A DNA stretch of 64,000 nt, taken from NCBI GenBank assembly GCA_937924805.1, contig CALDTZ010000017.1:1-64000 (forward strand), read 5' to 3'. Shown here piece after piece: positions 45,971-55,069 of the stretch. Under the pieces are notes generated by a model. That model had not been told where the DNA came from, searched no databases, and was given only the letters and a program-made list of their open reading frames with translations. Position 1 is the stretch's first letter; each line of letters starts with the position of its first letter. The position numbers and the translations under genes were made by a program. Source of the stretch: an uncultured Saprospiraceae bacterium (GTDB taxonomy: Bacteria > Bacteroidota > Bacteroidia > Chitinophagales > Saprospiraceae).

Positions 45971-46931
45971 GAATTTAAAAAATCATATTAATCAATTAAT
46001 TCTAAAGTCTTTTAAAAGTAAGGCTGCTGATGAAGAGTATGCTCAAATAGACCAGTGGGCAAAGGAATCAGAAGAGAATTTGGATAAACTGAAAGAATTG
46101 AAATCGATTTGGAATTCTTCGGAGAATATCCATGAGTATAGATCATTTGATGTAAAGGAAGGTTGGGATAGCATTGACAAAAAAATGTCAACAACCAAAA
46201 GAAATCGCTTTTCATGGGTTTATAGTGCTGCAGCTATCGGAGCAATATTAGTAGCCTCTTATTTTTTGTTTTCTACAAATGATGCACCATCAGATATTTC
46301 AAATGTTTATGCTACTCAATTATTAAATCAACAAATACAATTAGAAGATAAATCTAATATTTGGTTAAAATCTGAAAGTTCATTATCGAAAGTTTCGTCT
46401 TTCATAGATGAGCGCGTTGTTTCGCTCCAAGGAGAAGCGTATTTTGATATTTATAGAGATGAGAAACGACAATTTATTATTAAAGCTGGCAAAGAAACAA
46501 TTACCGTATTAGGGACCAAGTTTTTAGTTGTTAATGATAAAGACAATTTTGAAGTAATCGTAGAATCTGGATTGGTTGAAGTGAATACAGGTAAGCGTAA
46601 AATACAATTGAGTAGAAACGATCAGTTAGTAAAGCAAAATGGTGATTACATTAAAATGAAAACCATCAATAATAATCGATTTGATTGGATCGGCGATGAA
46701 CTCTATTTTGAAAATGCATCATTAAGTAAAGTACTATTAGCATTGAGTGAAAAGTTTGATATCCACTTTTCAAACCCTAATGGAGTAAATTTAACCCGAT
46801 GTAAAATTACATCTAATTATCATGCTGAGTCATTAGATGAAATCATAGATGAATTAAATCTTTTGATAGGATTGGAAGTAAAAAAATCAAAATCAAATAA
46901 ATATAGTATAGAAGCTGTAAATTGTAAATAA
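45963..46931 (+). CDS. FecR-domain anti-sigma factor with DUF4974
   Basis: The 322-residue protein has a short cytoplasmic N-terminal part (1-82), a membrane helix at about 84-105 (WVYSAAAIGAILVASYFLF), a FecR domain (about 115-215; VSLQGEAYFDIYRDEKRQF, ITVLGTKFLV) and a C-terminal DUF4974 segment (DELYFENASLSKVLLALSEK). It should sequester the sigma factor until the receptor STN domain signals substrate. The start is GTG at 45963, inside the sigma gene end. The TonB receptor gene follows after 11 bp. Confidence 0.94.
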   Translation: MSKNLKNHINQLILKSFKSKAADEEYAQIDQWAKESEENLDKLKELKSIWNSSENIHEYRSFDVKEGWDSIDKKMSTTKRNRFSWVYSAAAIGAILVASYFLFSTNDAPSDISNVYATQLLNQQIQLEDKSNIWLKSESSLSKVSSFIDERVVSLQGEAYFDIYRDEKRQFIIKAGKETITVLGTKFLVVNDKDNFEVIVESGLVEVNTGKRKIQLSRNDQLVKQNGDYIKMKTINNNRFDWIGDELYFENASLSKVLLALSEKFDIHFSNPNGVNLTRCKITSNYHAESLDEIIDELNLLIGLEVKKSKSNKYSIEAVNCK

Positions 46932-46942
46932 ATAATACTTCT

Positions 46943-49570
46943 ATGCTTCGGCATTCCATTTTTGTTATCCTCACATTAATGTCCTTCACGGCTTTCAGTC
47001 AAGCGTATTTGCAAAAGGAAATTGAATTCAAAGAAAAAGAATTATCGGTCATTTCGATCATTCAACGATTAGAGTTACAAACCAATATTCAATTTAGTTA
47101 TTCTTCCAGCAATCTTGAAATAGATCAAATTATCTATTTGCCAAGGTCTACATACAAAATCAATGTATTATTAAATAAAGTTTTACCAAATTATGGTATT
47201 TCAAACAGTATAAAAGGAAATGATAAAATTTTGCTTTTTTCTACCTTCATTGGTGAAACAAAAGAGCAGTTTTATTTTGGAAAGGTTATAGATGAAGAAA
47301 CGAATGAGCCTATTTCAAACGCGATTATTTTAATTGGTTCTATTGTAGAATATACAGATGAAAATGGATATTTTTCATTAAAAATTGAATCAACAAAGGC
47401 AAAGAAGAGAGAGATTATCTGCCTTTCTTTAGGTTATCAACCTCGTAATTATAACATCAATGCAAACCAACGATTTTCTGTTTTTAATTTGAGGCACGAT
47501 AATGCATTCGACACGATCTTAATTTATCCAGCAAAGGCTGAAAGTTTTTTCACGGCAACGTCCCCAGACGGGCCAATATTTAATCCTGAATCCATATTTA
47601 ATTCATCAAGTATTACAGGTGAACCAGATTTGATTAATGCAGTAAAAATGAGTCCGCAAGTACAATCTGGTGGAGAAGGGGCTCACGGGTTATTGATTAG
47701 AGGTGGAAGTGCTGATCAAAATTTAATCTTGGTGGATGGTGTGCCATTATATGAGTTTAGCCATCTAGGAGGAATTAGTTCAATCTTTGTATCAGATGTA
47801 ATTCAAAATGCAAAGCTAAGTGTAGGAGCTATTTCTGCTAAGTACGGAGGTAAGTTATCTTCTGTTTTAGATATTAATCTTAAAGAAGGGAACAAAAATA
47901 GATGGGCAGGAAAAGTAGGTCTTGGAATAGATGGAATGAATATGACGATACAAGGACCCATTTTAAAAGAAAAAACATCAATCATTTTATCTGGTCGATT
48001 ATCTACCTTTAACTTAATTACTCAACCCTTAATAAATAACTTATTAGGTTACGAAAACAATAGTTTAGGATACTATGATACCTATGGCAAAATCACGCAT
48101 TATTTTACACCGCTTCAAAAAATTTCAATCACCGGGTATACCGGGAAAGACCAAATATTACTTGATTCTAAAAATGAATTTACGGTCAATGAAGTTAATC
48201 AATTAGAACAAAGTCGAAATGAATTAGGGTGGGGTAATACTCTTTTAGGAGTCAACTATAGTGCAGTTTTAAGCGAAAAACTAAATATCGATGTATTCGC
48301 TAATTATAGTGGTTATACTTTTAATACACGTAAATCATATTCCAATAAGATTGTAAATGAACCCTCAAACGTTTTTGAATACGATTATTTAACTCGATCC
48401 CTTAATCAAGATTTCACTTCAAAAATTAATGTCAAATATTATAATGATTTTCTTGGTAATTGGGAAAGTGGAGTGGAATATAAAAAACATTTTAATGCAC
48501 CGACCATTCGACAAAGTGACGCTTTTTTAGGGGTTGTTGAAAACACAGCAATTGACTCTGTTTTTGAGTCAAATTCATTTGCCGTTTATTCAGAATTTCG
48601 AAACCGAATAACATCTAGCATAGAATTAAAAGCTGGGTTGAGATATAACACTACCTTCGGTGATAATTACTTTTATGGCAATCTAGAGCCTCGATTATTA
48701 TTGGCTTATACAACGACAAACCTAAGAATCTTTGGTACAGCATCTATTAATCACCAAAATCTTCATTTATTACTTAATCCTGGGACAGGTTTACCATCTG
48801 ATTTATGGTACCCAAGTAATGAGTTGGTTGCTCCAGAAGAAGCGATAGAGTTTTCATTATCTACCGTATTTAAATTGAATGATGCTCAAAAAATACAGAT
48901 GAATATTTTCACTAAAACGCTCAGTAATTTAATCGAATATGAAAATTCATCGGATCTGTTTTATAACATTATAAACAATGAACCTAGTGGGATTCAAGTT
49001 GGTAATATAGATGTTGAAGACAATATCGTATTTGGTACGGGAAGCGCCAATGGCTTTGAGCTTGCTTTTGAGCAAAAATCAGAAAAACTTCGATTTTGGA
49101 TAAATTATAAATTTGGATTTTCAAATAGGCAATTTGATAAAATCTTTAATGGAACGACCTTCCCATTTAAATATGATAGACGGCATGATTTAAATATAGG
49201 ATTAAATTTCAACCTTAAAAAAGGTCGATCCATTCAAGCGAATTGGGTTTTTGGTTCTGGATATGCATATACACTGGCAGATAGTGAATATCAAGTTATA
49301 AATGGAACGGATACTACTTTTGTACGGGTAGCAACCGGAAGAAATAACAGACGTTTGCCAAGTTTTCATCATCTTGACATACAATATCAACAACATTTTA
49401 AATGGAAAAAAGGTAAGTTTTTATTTAGTACCGGTCTTTATAATTTGTACAATCGAAAAAATCCATTTTACGCTTATTTGAAAAGAGATCTCTTTGAAAA
49501 TAAAGAAACGCTAAATATTATAAGTCTATTTCCGATAATTCCCAATGTCAACATTAATTACTTTTGGTGA
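46943..49570 (+). CDS. TonB-dependent receptor with N-terminal STN-like signalling domain
   Basis: The 875-residue receptor has a signal peptide ending TAFSQ (about residue 20). An STN-like secretin/TonB short N-terminal domain spans about 28-100 (ELSVISIIQRLELQTNIQFS). A carboxypeptidase-regulatory-like domain (about 112-190, FGKVIDEETNEPISNAIILI) and a plug (about 225-320, LLIRGGSADQNLILVDGVPL) come next, then a barrel that ends NVNINYFW. STN domains contact FecR-type anti-sigma factors, and this gene lies 11 bp after one. Its partner DUF4249 gene follows after 62 bp. The ligand is not evident. Confidence 0.94.
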   Translation: MLRHSIFVILTLMSFTAFSQAYLQKEIEFKEKELSVISIIQRLELQTNIQFSYSSSNLEIDQIIYLPRSTYKINVLLNKVLPNYGISNSIKGNDKILLFSTFIGETKEQFYFGKVIDEETNEPISNAIILIGSIVEYTDENGYFSLKIESTKAKKREIICLSLGYQPRNYNINANQRFSVFNLRHDNAFDTILIYPAKAESFFTATSPDGPIFNPESIFNSSSITGEPDLINAVKMSPQVQSGGEGAHGLLIRGGSADQNLILVDGVPLYEFSHLGGISSIFVSDVIQNAKLSVGAISAKYGGKLSSVLDINLKEGNKNRWAGKVGLGIDGMNMTIQGPILKEKTSIILSGRLSTFNLITQPLINNLLGYENNSLGYYDTYGKITHYFTPLQKISITGYTGKDQILLDSKNEFTVNEVNQLEQSRNELGWGNTLLGVNYSAVLSEKLNIDVFANYSGYTFNTRKSYSNKIVNEPSNVFEYDYLTRSLNQDFTSKINVKYYNDFLGNWESGVEYKKHFNAPTIRQSDAFLGVVENTAIDSVFESNSFAVYSEFRNRITSSIELKAGLRYNTTFGDNYFYGNLEPRLLLAYTTTNLRIFGTASINHQNLHLLLNPGTGLPSDLWYPSNELVAPEEAIEFSLSTVFKLNDAQKIQMNIFTKTLSNLIEYENSSDLFYNIINNEPSGIQVGNIDVEDNIVFGTGSANGFELAFEQKSEKLRFWINYKFGFSNRQFDKIFNGTTFPFKYDRRHDLNIGLNFNLKKGRSIQANWVFGSGYAYTLADSEYQVINGTDTTFVRVATGRNNRRLPSFHHLDIQYQQHFKWKKGKFLFSTGLYNLYNRKNPFYAYLKRDLFENKETLNIISLFPIIPNVNINYFW

Positions 49571-49632
49571 TCTTCTGATTAAGCAAAATAAAAGTAGTAT
49601 ATTTAGGTAATACAGACAATAAAAATTAATTA

Positions 49633-50529
49633 ATGATAAAATCAACCCATATATATGTCACTTTTGTGATGATAGCTACATGGCTTGTTGGTTTTACATC
49701 TTGCGAAAAAAATGTCAATGTAAACTTCGATGATTTTGAACCTTCTTTGATTGTTCAGTCTGTTTTTTCTCCCGACTCTAGTTGGTATATTGATGTTTCT
49801 AAAACTAAAAGTATATTTGATTCGAATACCGATTTAGGTATTGATGATGCAAGTATTACAATTACTAATTTAACTGGAAACTATATTTTATCTGTTGAAA
49901 ACCTTGGTAACGGTAAATACTATGTTCCCAATAAAAGTATACCAGGTCATTATTATCGTATTGTTGTTTCAGCGCCTACTTTCGAAAATGTGATCGTAAC
50001 ATCTTCAGATAGGGTGCCAGAAGCACCTGATTTTGAAGTTTTCATTGATGAAAAGAACTCTTCATCGGGATTACCATATTATGAAATTGCCTATAAATTA
50101 GAAGAAAATCCAGATAACGAAAACTTCTATGTTGTAGAATTTTATGATTTATCAGATAATCCGGAAGGTCCTAATAATGAAGAAGCAGAAGAAGGCGTAA
50201 TCGGTGATATTCGATTTAATACTAGAGATAGTATCAGTGGGTTTAATATTAAAGGATTTATTGCAAACAGTGATTTCTCAAACGGGACCTATGAAGGTAA
50301 ATATAATGATCCTTCGTTATTAGTTTCTAACTCTAGTAATCGCATAGGTATGACAATTCAGTCTGTTTCTAAAGATCTTTTTGAATATTTAAGATCTAGT
50401 GCAATTATAGAACAATCGAATGTTTCAAATTCCAATTTAAGTACACCTCCACAACCACATACGAATATCGAAAATGGCCTTGGCATTTTTGGAGCGTATA
50501 ATGAAACAATGTATTTAATTACCCCATAA
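49633..50529 (+). CDS. DUF4249 lipoprotein
   Basis: The 298-residue protein has a lipoprotein signal with lipobox ending FTSC (Cys near residue 24). The family pattern begins ENVNVNFDDF-like (KNVNVNFDDFEPSLIVQSVF), and the protein then contains a beta-sandwich segment typical of DUF4249. DUF4249 lipoproteins are generally encoded next to TonB receptors, where they are thought to act as extracellular ligand-binding lids, by analogy with SusD-like partners. Downstream, the YkgJ-type gene starts 17 bp after its stop codon. Confidence 0.88.
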   Translation: MIKSTHIYVTFVMIATWLVGFTSCEKNVNVNFDDFEPSLIVQSVFSPDSSWYIDVSKTKSIFDSNTDLGIDDASITITNLTGNYILSVENLGNGKYYVPNKSIPGHYYRIVVSAPTFENVIVTSSDRVPEAPDFEVFIDEKNSSSGLPYYEIAYKLEENPDNENFYVVEFYDLSDNPEGPNNEEAEEGVIGDIRFNTRDSISGFNIKGFIANSDFSNGTYEGKYNDPSLLVSNSSNRIGMTIQSVSKDLFEYLRSSAIIEQSNVSNSNLSTPPQPHTNIENGLGIFGAYNETMYLITP

Positions 50530-50546
50530 TTTTTTAATTTAGTTTC

Positions 50547-51053
50547 GTGTTGAATGAAAATCATCCTTTAATAAAGGACTGGCTTAATAAGCTCAAATCT
50601 CATACAATAACAAAAAGTATTACCAAACGACTAACGAGAGGCAATCAAACTAAATGGTTAGTTGAAGCGTCATCTAAGCAGCATGCTATTGTTTTCGGAA
50701 AATTAGATTGTTTAGAATGTGCGAATTGTTGTTCGACAATACCTCCCATTGTAAATAAGCCAGACAGAAAACGTATAGCTAAATATCTAGGCTTAAGCGT
50801 TAAAGCATTCGAGCAAGACTATATATCCTTGGATGAAGATGGTGATTCTGTAATGAAAACAGTTCCGTGTGTATTTCTAGGTAAAGACAATACGTGCTCA
50901 ATTTATGAAGTTAGACCAAAAGCATGTCGTCAATTTCCTCATACAGATGGGTATGATTTTATTGAACAATTAAGTATACACGAACAAAATGTAAAACATT
51001 GTCCAGCTAGCCTTAGAATCATAACTAATATGTTAGAATTACAAAAGAAATAG
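50547..51053 (+). CDS. YkgJ family cysteine-cluster protein
   Basis: The 168-residue protein has two cysteine clusters, CLECANCCS and CSIYEVRPKACRQFPH, plus a CVFLG segment and a late Cys in HCPAS, typical of YkgJ-family proteins proposed to bind iron or zinc. It starts at GTG 50547; a TTG three bases on is equally possible. Cytoplasmic, no signal peptide. It is 17 bp after the DUF4249 gene, so it may belong to the signalling operon, fitting a metal-related theme by inference. Confidence 0.88.
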   Translation: MLNENHPLIKDWLNKLKSHTITKSITKRLTRGNQTKWLVEASSKQHAIVFGKLDCLECANCCSTIPPIVNKPDRKRIAKYLGLSVKAFEQDYISLDEDGDSVMKTVPCVFLGKDNTCSIYEVRPKACRQFPHTDGYDFIEQLSIHEQNVKHCPASLRIITNMLELQKK

Positions 51054-51212
51054 ATATTTCAGTGCAGCGTTTTTAGTTATAATTGTATAATATAGATAGG
51101 GTAGCTTATCATCCATTTTATACACCCTTTTTTTGCACTCAAATGTCCATTTAAAGTGACTTCAAATCAAATTAAAGTCCCTATTATTGTATACAATCAC
51201 TAATTTAGTTAC

Positions 51213-53561
51213 ATGAAGTATTGCCTATTTATATTAACAATGGTTTTGTGCGTTCCTAATGAGATATATAGTCAGGCACCTCTTCCTTGTGGAGAAGAAG
51301 GTCAAATGGAGCCATTTTGTTCTGACGCATGTATAATATGTGATATTGATGGGTTTTCTGGTATTAACAATAGTCCAATTAACGGTGTTGCTCCGCCAGA
51401 TTTTTGCACTCAATCTCAAGATAATATACAATGGATAGCATTTATCGCAGGTACAACTAACTTAACATTGGAAGTTTTCGTTGGAGATTGTACTGGAGGA
51501 GATAGAGAGTTGCAAATAGGAATATATGAAGGAATAAATTGTACCAATTTCCAAAGAGTTTCAAATTGTGATAATAGCATCCCTCAAAATACATCAGAGC
51601 TGTTTATTACAGATGTACCATTAGTCATTGGACAATATTACTTCTTTGTAATGGATGGAGGTAATTCTTCAGTTTGTGAATACACTATATCTGTAGTCGA
51701 TGGAAGTACAAATGTGTCAAATTTAGTAGAATCGAATCCAATTGCTATTCCTGATCTTATTTGTGCAAATCAACCATTTGAAATTTCGATAGAACCACAA
51801 TTAGGAGCAACTATTTATAGTTGGAGACTGGACGGGATGTTAATAAGTAACGCCCCTAGCTTTGAAACCGAAATCCTTGAAGCTGGTACTTATGATTTAT
51901 GTTATACTGAATCAAATGCATGTGATGCAGCTGAGCCTAACTGTATTCCTTTGGTTGTAAGCCCTCAAATTATTAAAAATGAGGTAAGAACTATTTGTGA
52001 AGGAGATACGGTTTTATATAATGGAGTACAATATAGTATGCCCGGTACATACCCTGGATTAGTAATTCCCGCTGCAGAAGGGTGTGATACCATTGCTAAT
52101 TTAGTGCTCGAGTTTGGAGCTATATTTGAAGGTGATGACCAATACTTTATTTGCGAAGGGGACACGTTATTTTTAAATGACCAACAACACTATGAAGAGG
52201 GTGTTTATGATCATTTTCTACTTACCGAAAGAGGATGTGATAGTACTGTCCATGTAGCGATTGATTTGGTTATTTGTAATATGATGGGTAGTAGCGATGT
52301 CACTGATTTATTATGCTTCGGTGATGGTGATGCAGGTTCTGTAACGTTTAGAGTTACTTCAGGTACACCTCCATTTACATATAGTTGGGTTAAAGTATTA
52401 GATGAAGCTATAAATGGATCGGGTATGATTTCGATGCAAGGAGAAGATGTTACGTTAAATAACCTTGGCGCTGGGACTTATTTAATCTCTATATCCGATG
52501 AATTTGGAAACAGTTTTACCATACTTAGTGCAGAAGTCAAAGAACCAACACAAATACAAACAAGTTTTACATCTTCCGATTTTAATGGCTATAATGTAGC
52601 CTGTTTTGATGGTGCCAATGGAGAAATTATAACTGATGTATCAGGAGGAACACCTGGATATACTTATGCTTGGAATAATGGAACGAATGAAAAAGATTTA
52701 AGTAATCTTCCGGTTGACACCTATATTCTTACAGTAAACGATGAAAATAATTGCCCACATTTTGATACGATAACATTAATACAGCCACAACCTTTATCGC
52801 TGTCCAATGAAAGCCTTAATCCAAATTGTGATGGGCCTAATACAGGCTCCATAACGATTAATCCAGCACTAGGAGGGGTTTCAGAATATTCGTATAATAT
52901 AGATGGTGGTGCTTTTTCTTCAAATACAATGTTTCAAAACTTAAGCGAAGGAATTTATACCGTTGAAGTTCAAGATTTGAACGGTTGTATTACAACCATT
53001 TATGATACCTTGATTGCTGCACAAATTCCTGTTTTATCTTTCCTTGAAGATATTACGATTAATCTAGGAGATAGTATGATACTAAGCCCAATTCTAAATA
53101 ATATTGACGTAGCGTCCAGTATTTGGACGCCAAATGAAAATTTAAGTTGTATTGATTGTTTTGAACCTTATTCATCACCTTTATTTACAACCTCATACAC
53201 ACTTACAGTCACCTCTATTGATGGGTGTATGGATTCTGCGACAATTATTGTTTTTGTAGAAAAGGATAGAGGAATTTTTGCTCCAAATGTATTTAGTCCT
53301 AATGCATCAGGTGAAAATCAAATGTTTAGTATTCTTGGTGGTAGACAAATAGAGCAAATACTTGAATTAAATATTTATGATCGCTGGGGGAGTCTTGTCT
53401 ATAATGCACAAGGATTAAGTCCAACTACAACTGCAAATGGTTGGGATGGATTTATAAATGGACAACCAGCCATGACAGGAGTATACGTATGGACAGCAGA
53501 TGTTGAATATCTGGATGGTGAGCAAGAAACCTTTGCTGGCGACATTACATTATTGAGATAA
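51213..53561 (+). CDS. Type B T9SS (gliding-motility-type C-terminal domain) surface protein with SprB-like repeats
   Basis: The 782-residue protein has a signal peptide ending EIYSQ (about residue 21). It then carries Cys-rich beta regions, and from about 370 to 610 SprB-like repeats of the pattern VACFDGANGEIITDVSGGTP and NPNCDGPNTGSITINP. The C-terminal about 90 residues form the type B sorting domain (FAPNVFSPNASGEN, NIYDRWGSLVYNA, GWDGFINGQPAMTGVYVW). It should be exported by T9SS and held or released at the surface, where SprB-like proteins act as adhesins. The gene stands alone with a 159-bp upstream gap. Confidence 0.88.
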   Translation: MKYCLFILTMVLCVPNEIYSQAPLPCGEEGQMEPFCSDACIICDIDGFSGINNSPINGVAPPDFCTQSQDNIQWIAFIAGTTNLTLEVFVGDCTGGDRELQIGIYEGINCTNFQRVSNCDNSIPQNTSELFITDVPLVIGQYYFFVMDGGNSSVCEYTISVVDGSTNVSNLVESNPIAIPDLICANQPFEISIEPQLGATIYSWRLDGMLISNAPSFETEILEAGTYDLCYTESNACDAAEPNCIPLVVSPQIIKNEVRTICEGDTVLYNGVQYSMPGTYPGLVIPAAEGCDTIANLVLEFGAIFEGDDQYFICEGDTLFLNDQQHYEEGVYDHFLLTERGCDSTVHVAIDLVICNMMGSSDVTDLLCFGDGDAGSVTFRVTSGTPPFTYSWVKVLDEAINGSGMISMQGEDVTLNNLGAGTYLISISDEFGNSFTILSAEVKEPTQIQTSFTSSDFNGYNVACFDGANGEIITDVSGGTPGYTYAWNNGTNEKDLSNLPVDTYILTVNDENNCPHFDTITLIQPQPLSLSNESLNPNCDGPNTGSITINPALGGVSEYSYNIDGGAFSSNTMFQNLSEGIYTVEVQDLNGCITTIYDTLIAAQIPVLSFLEDITINLGDSMILSPILNNIDVASSIWTPNENLSCIDCFEPYSSPLFTTSYTLTVTSIDGCMDSATIIVFVEKDRGIFAPNVFSPNASGENQMFSILGGRQIEQILELNIYDRWGSLVYNAQGLSPTTTANGWDGFINGQPAMTGVYVWTADVEYLDGEQETFAGDITLLR

Positions 53562-53578
53562 TCCAATAATTAAGGAAG

Positions 53579-53609
53579 ATTTTTATTACTTTAAATGTGT
53601 AATAAAAAT
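53579..53609 (+). promoter_or_regulatory. Hairpin directly upstream of the nhaC-type start codon
   Basis: ATTTTTATTAC (53579-53589) is the perfect reverse complement of GTAATAAAAAT (53599-53609), an 11-bp stem with a 9-nt loop. It ends 2 bp before the ATG at 53612. It lacks a G/C-rich stem and T-run, so it is not a standard terminator, and it could affect translation start or be chance. Confidence 0.45.
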
Positions 53610-53611
53610 GA

Positions 53612-55069
53612 ATGGGCAAAAAATATAAAACTACTTCTTTTTGGGATGCTCTTAATCCGTTGCTTTTCTTTTTATTAATTCTTATTTATGGGCTTTTTGT
53701 ACATCCATTTGTATCCGATAATCAACGGTTGCCACTCGAAATTCTTATTTTTATTGCACTGACTTATTCCAGCGTATTCTTATTATATAAAGGCTTTTCT
53801 TGGAATGTGATTCAGGATCATATCACAAAAAAAGTAGCGGAATCTGTACCAGTATTACTCATCTTATTTTGTATTGGGATTTTAATTGGCAGCTGGATTG
53901 TATCAGGCACAATTCCGATGTTAATTTACTATGGACTTAGTGTGGTAAACCCATCTTGGATTTATTTCTTTTCTTTTATTATCTGTATTTTATTTTCAGT
54001 GTTGACAGGAACCTCTTGGGGGTCTGCCGGCACCATTGGAGTTGTAATGATTAGTATAGCACAAGTATATGATGCAAATTTGGCTATTACAGCGGGTGCA
54101 ATTGTAGGGGGCTCTTTTTTTGGTGACAAAATGTCTCCGCTTTCAGATACCACAAATATTGCAGCACTGGCAAGCGACGTACATGTATATGATCATATAA
54201 AATCTATGGCTTTCACTACGTTTCCAGCATTGGTTATTGCACTTGGGTATTATTTGTTTATGTCTCTAAATTTTGAAATAACAGAAAGTCAATCGATAAG
54301 TAATTTGACGGAGATTGAATCTACCAAAACGACCCTCCAAAGTATATTTAATTTTAATTTAATTTTATTTCTTCCTTTATTGGTTGTTTTGTGGGGGTCT
54401 ATTACGAATAAATCGATTGTATTGACTTTGCTTGTTTCGTCATGGGTGGCTATTTTATTGGCTTTTATTTTTCAACCTTTTAGTTTTACAAATATTGTAA
54501 ATGCATGTAAATCTGGGTTTGATGTAAGCATGTCAAATATGGAAATGCCAGCATCTTCCAAAGTCGTTTCTATCTTAAATAGAGGCGGATTATACAACCT
54601 AATAGAAGGTATCGTCGTTTCTATTCTGATTTTTGCTTTTATTGGAACACTACAAGTTATTGATGCAATTTCAATCGTTATTGATAGAATCTTTTCAAGA
54701 ATTAAGAATGGTTCCCAATTGGTTGTTTCCACCTTGGTAGCGACACTATTTACAAATTTGACAACATCAAACCAATATGCAACCAGTTTTATAATCGGCA
54801 GTGCATTTAAAGAAAAATATAATAAGTTAAAGATCGATCGGAAAGTGCTGAGTAGATCGATAGAAGATGCTGGAACTATGATTGAAAATCTATTCCCATG
54901 GACACCGTCTGGCATATTTATGTCGCAAACACTGGGAGTCGCGGCATTTAGTTATGCAGGATATCAAGTACTTTCGTTGGCAAACTTAGCAATTGCCTTT
55001 TTATTTGGCTTTTTAGGTATTGCAATTTTTAAAAATTCAAACATCGAAAGCATTGGAAAAGAAGTTTAA
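53612..55069 (+). CDS. NhaC-family Na+/H+ antiporter-type transporter
   Basis: The 485-residue polytopic protein has about eleven membrane helices. It carries NhaC-family signatures such as LTGTSWGSAGTIGVVMI, GGSFFGDKMSPLSDTTNIA and FTNLTTSNQYATSF. Members of this superfamily exchange Na+ and H+, and others have been proposed to carry malate/lactate or methionine (MetT). The start of the PLP enzyme gene overlaps its 3' end by 17-50 bp, depending on the start used. That context favours an amino-acid substrate such as methionine or cysteine derivatives, which is an inference. An AT-rich hairpin abuts the start. Confidence 0.9.
   Translation: MGKKYKTTSFWDALNPLLFFLLILIYGLFVHPFVSDNQRLPLEILIFIALTYSSVFLLYKGFSWNVIQDHITKKVAESVPVLLILFCIGILIGSWIVSGTIPMLIYYGLSVVNPSWIYFFSFIICILFSVLTGTSWGSAGTIGVVMISIAQVYDANLAITAGAIVGGSFFGDKMSPLSDTTNIAALASDVHVYDHIKSMAFTTFPALVIALGYYLFMSLNFEITESQSISNLTEIESTKTTLQSIFNFNLILFLPLLVVLWGSITNKSIVLTLLVSSWVAILLAFIFQPFSFTNIVNACKSGFDVSMSNMEMPASSKVVSILNRGGLYNLIEGIVVSILIFAFIGTLQVIDAISIVIDRIFSRIKNGSQLVVSTLVATLFTNLTTSNQYATSFIIGSAFKEKYNKLKIDRKVLSRSIEDAGTMIENLFPWTPSGIFMSQTLGVAAFSYAGYQVLSLANLAIAFLFGFLGIAIFKNSNIESIGKEV

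Noticed and set aside
54472..54915. 147-codon minus-strand frame inside the NhaC-type gene
   Set aside because: Antisense to membrane helices of a clear transporter and has no independent support.
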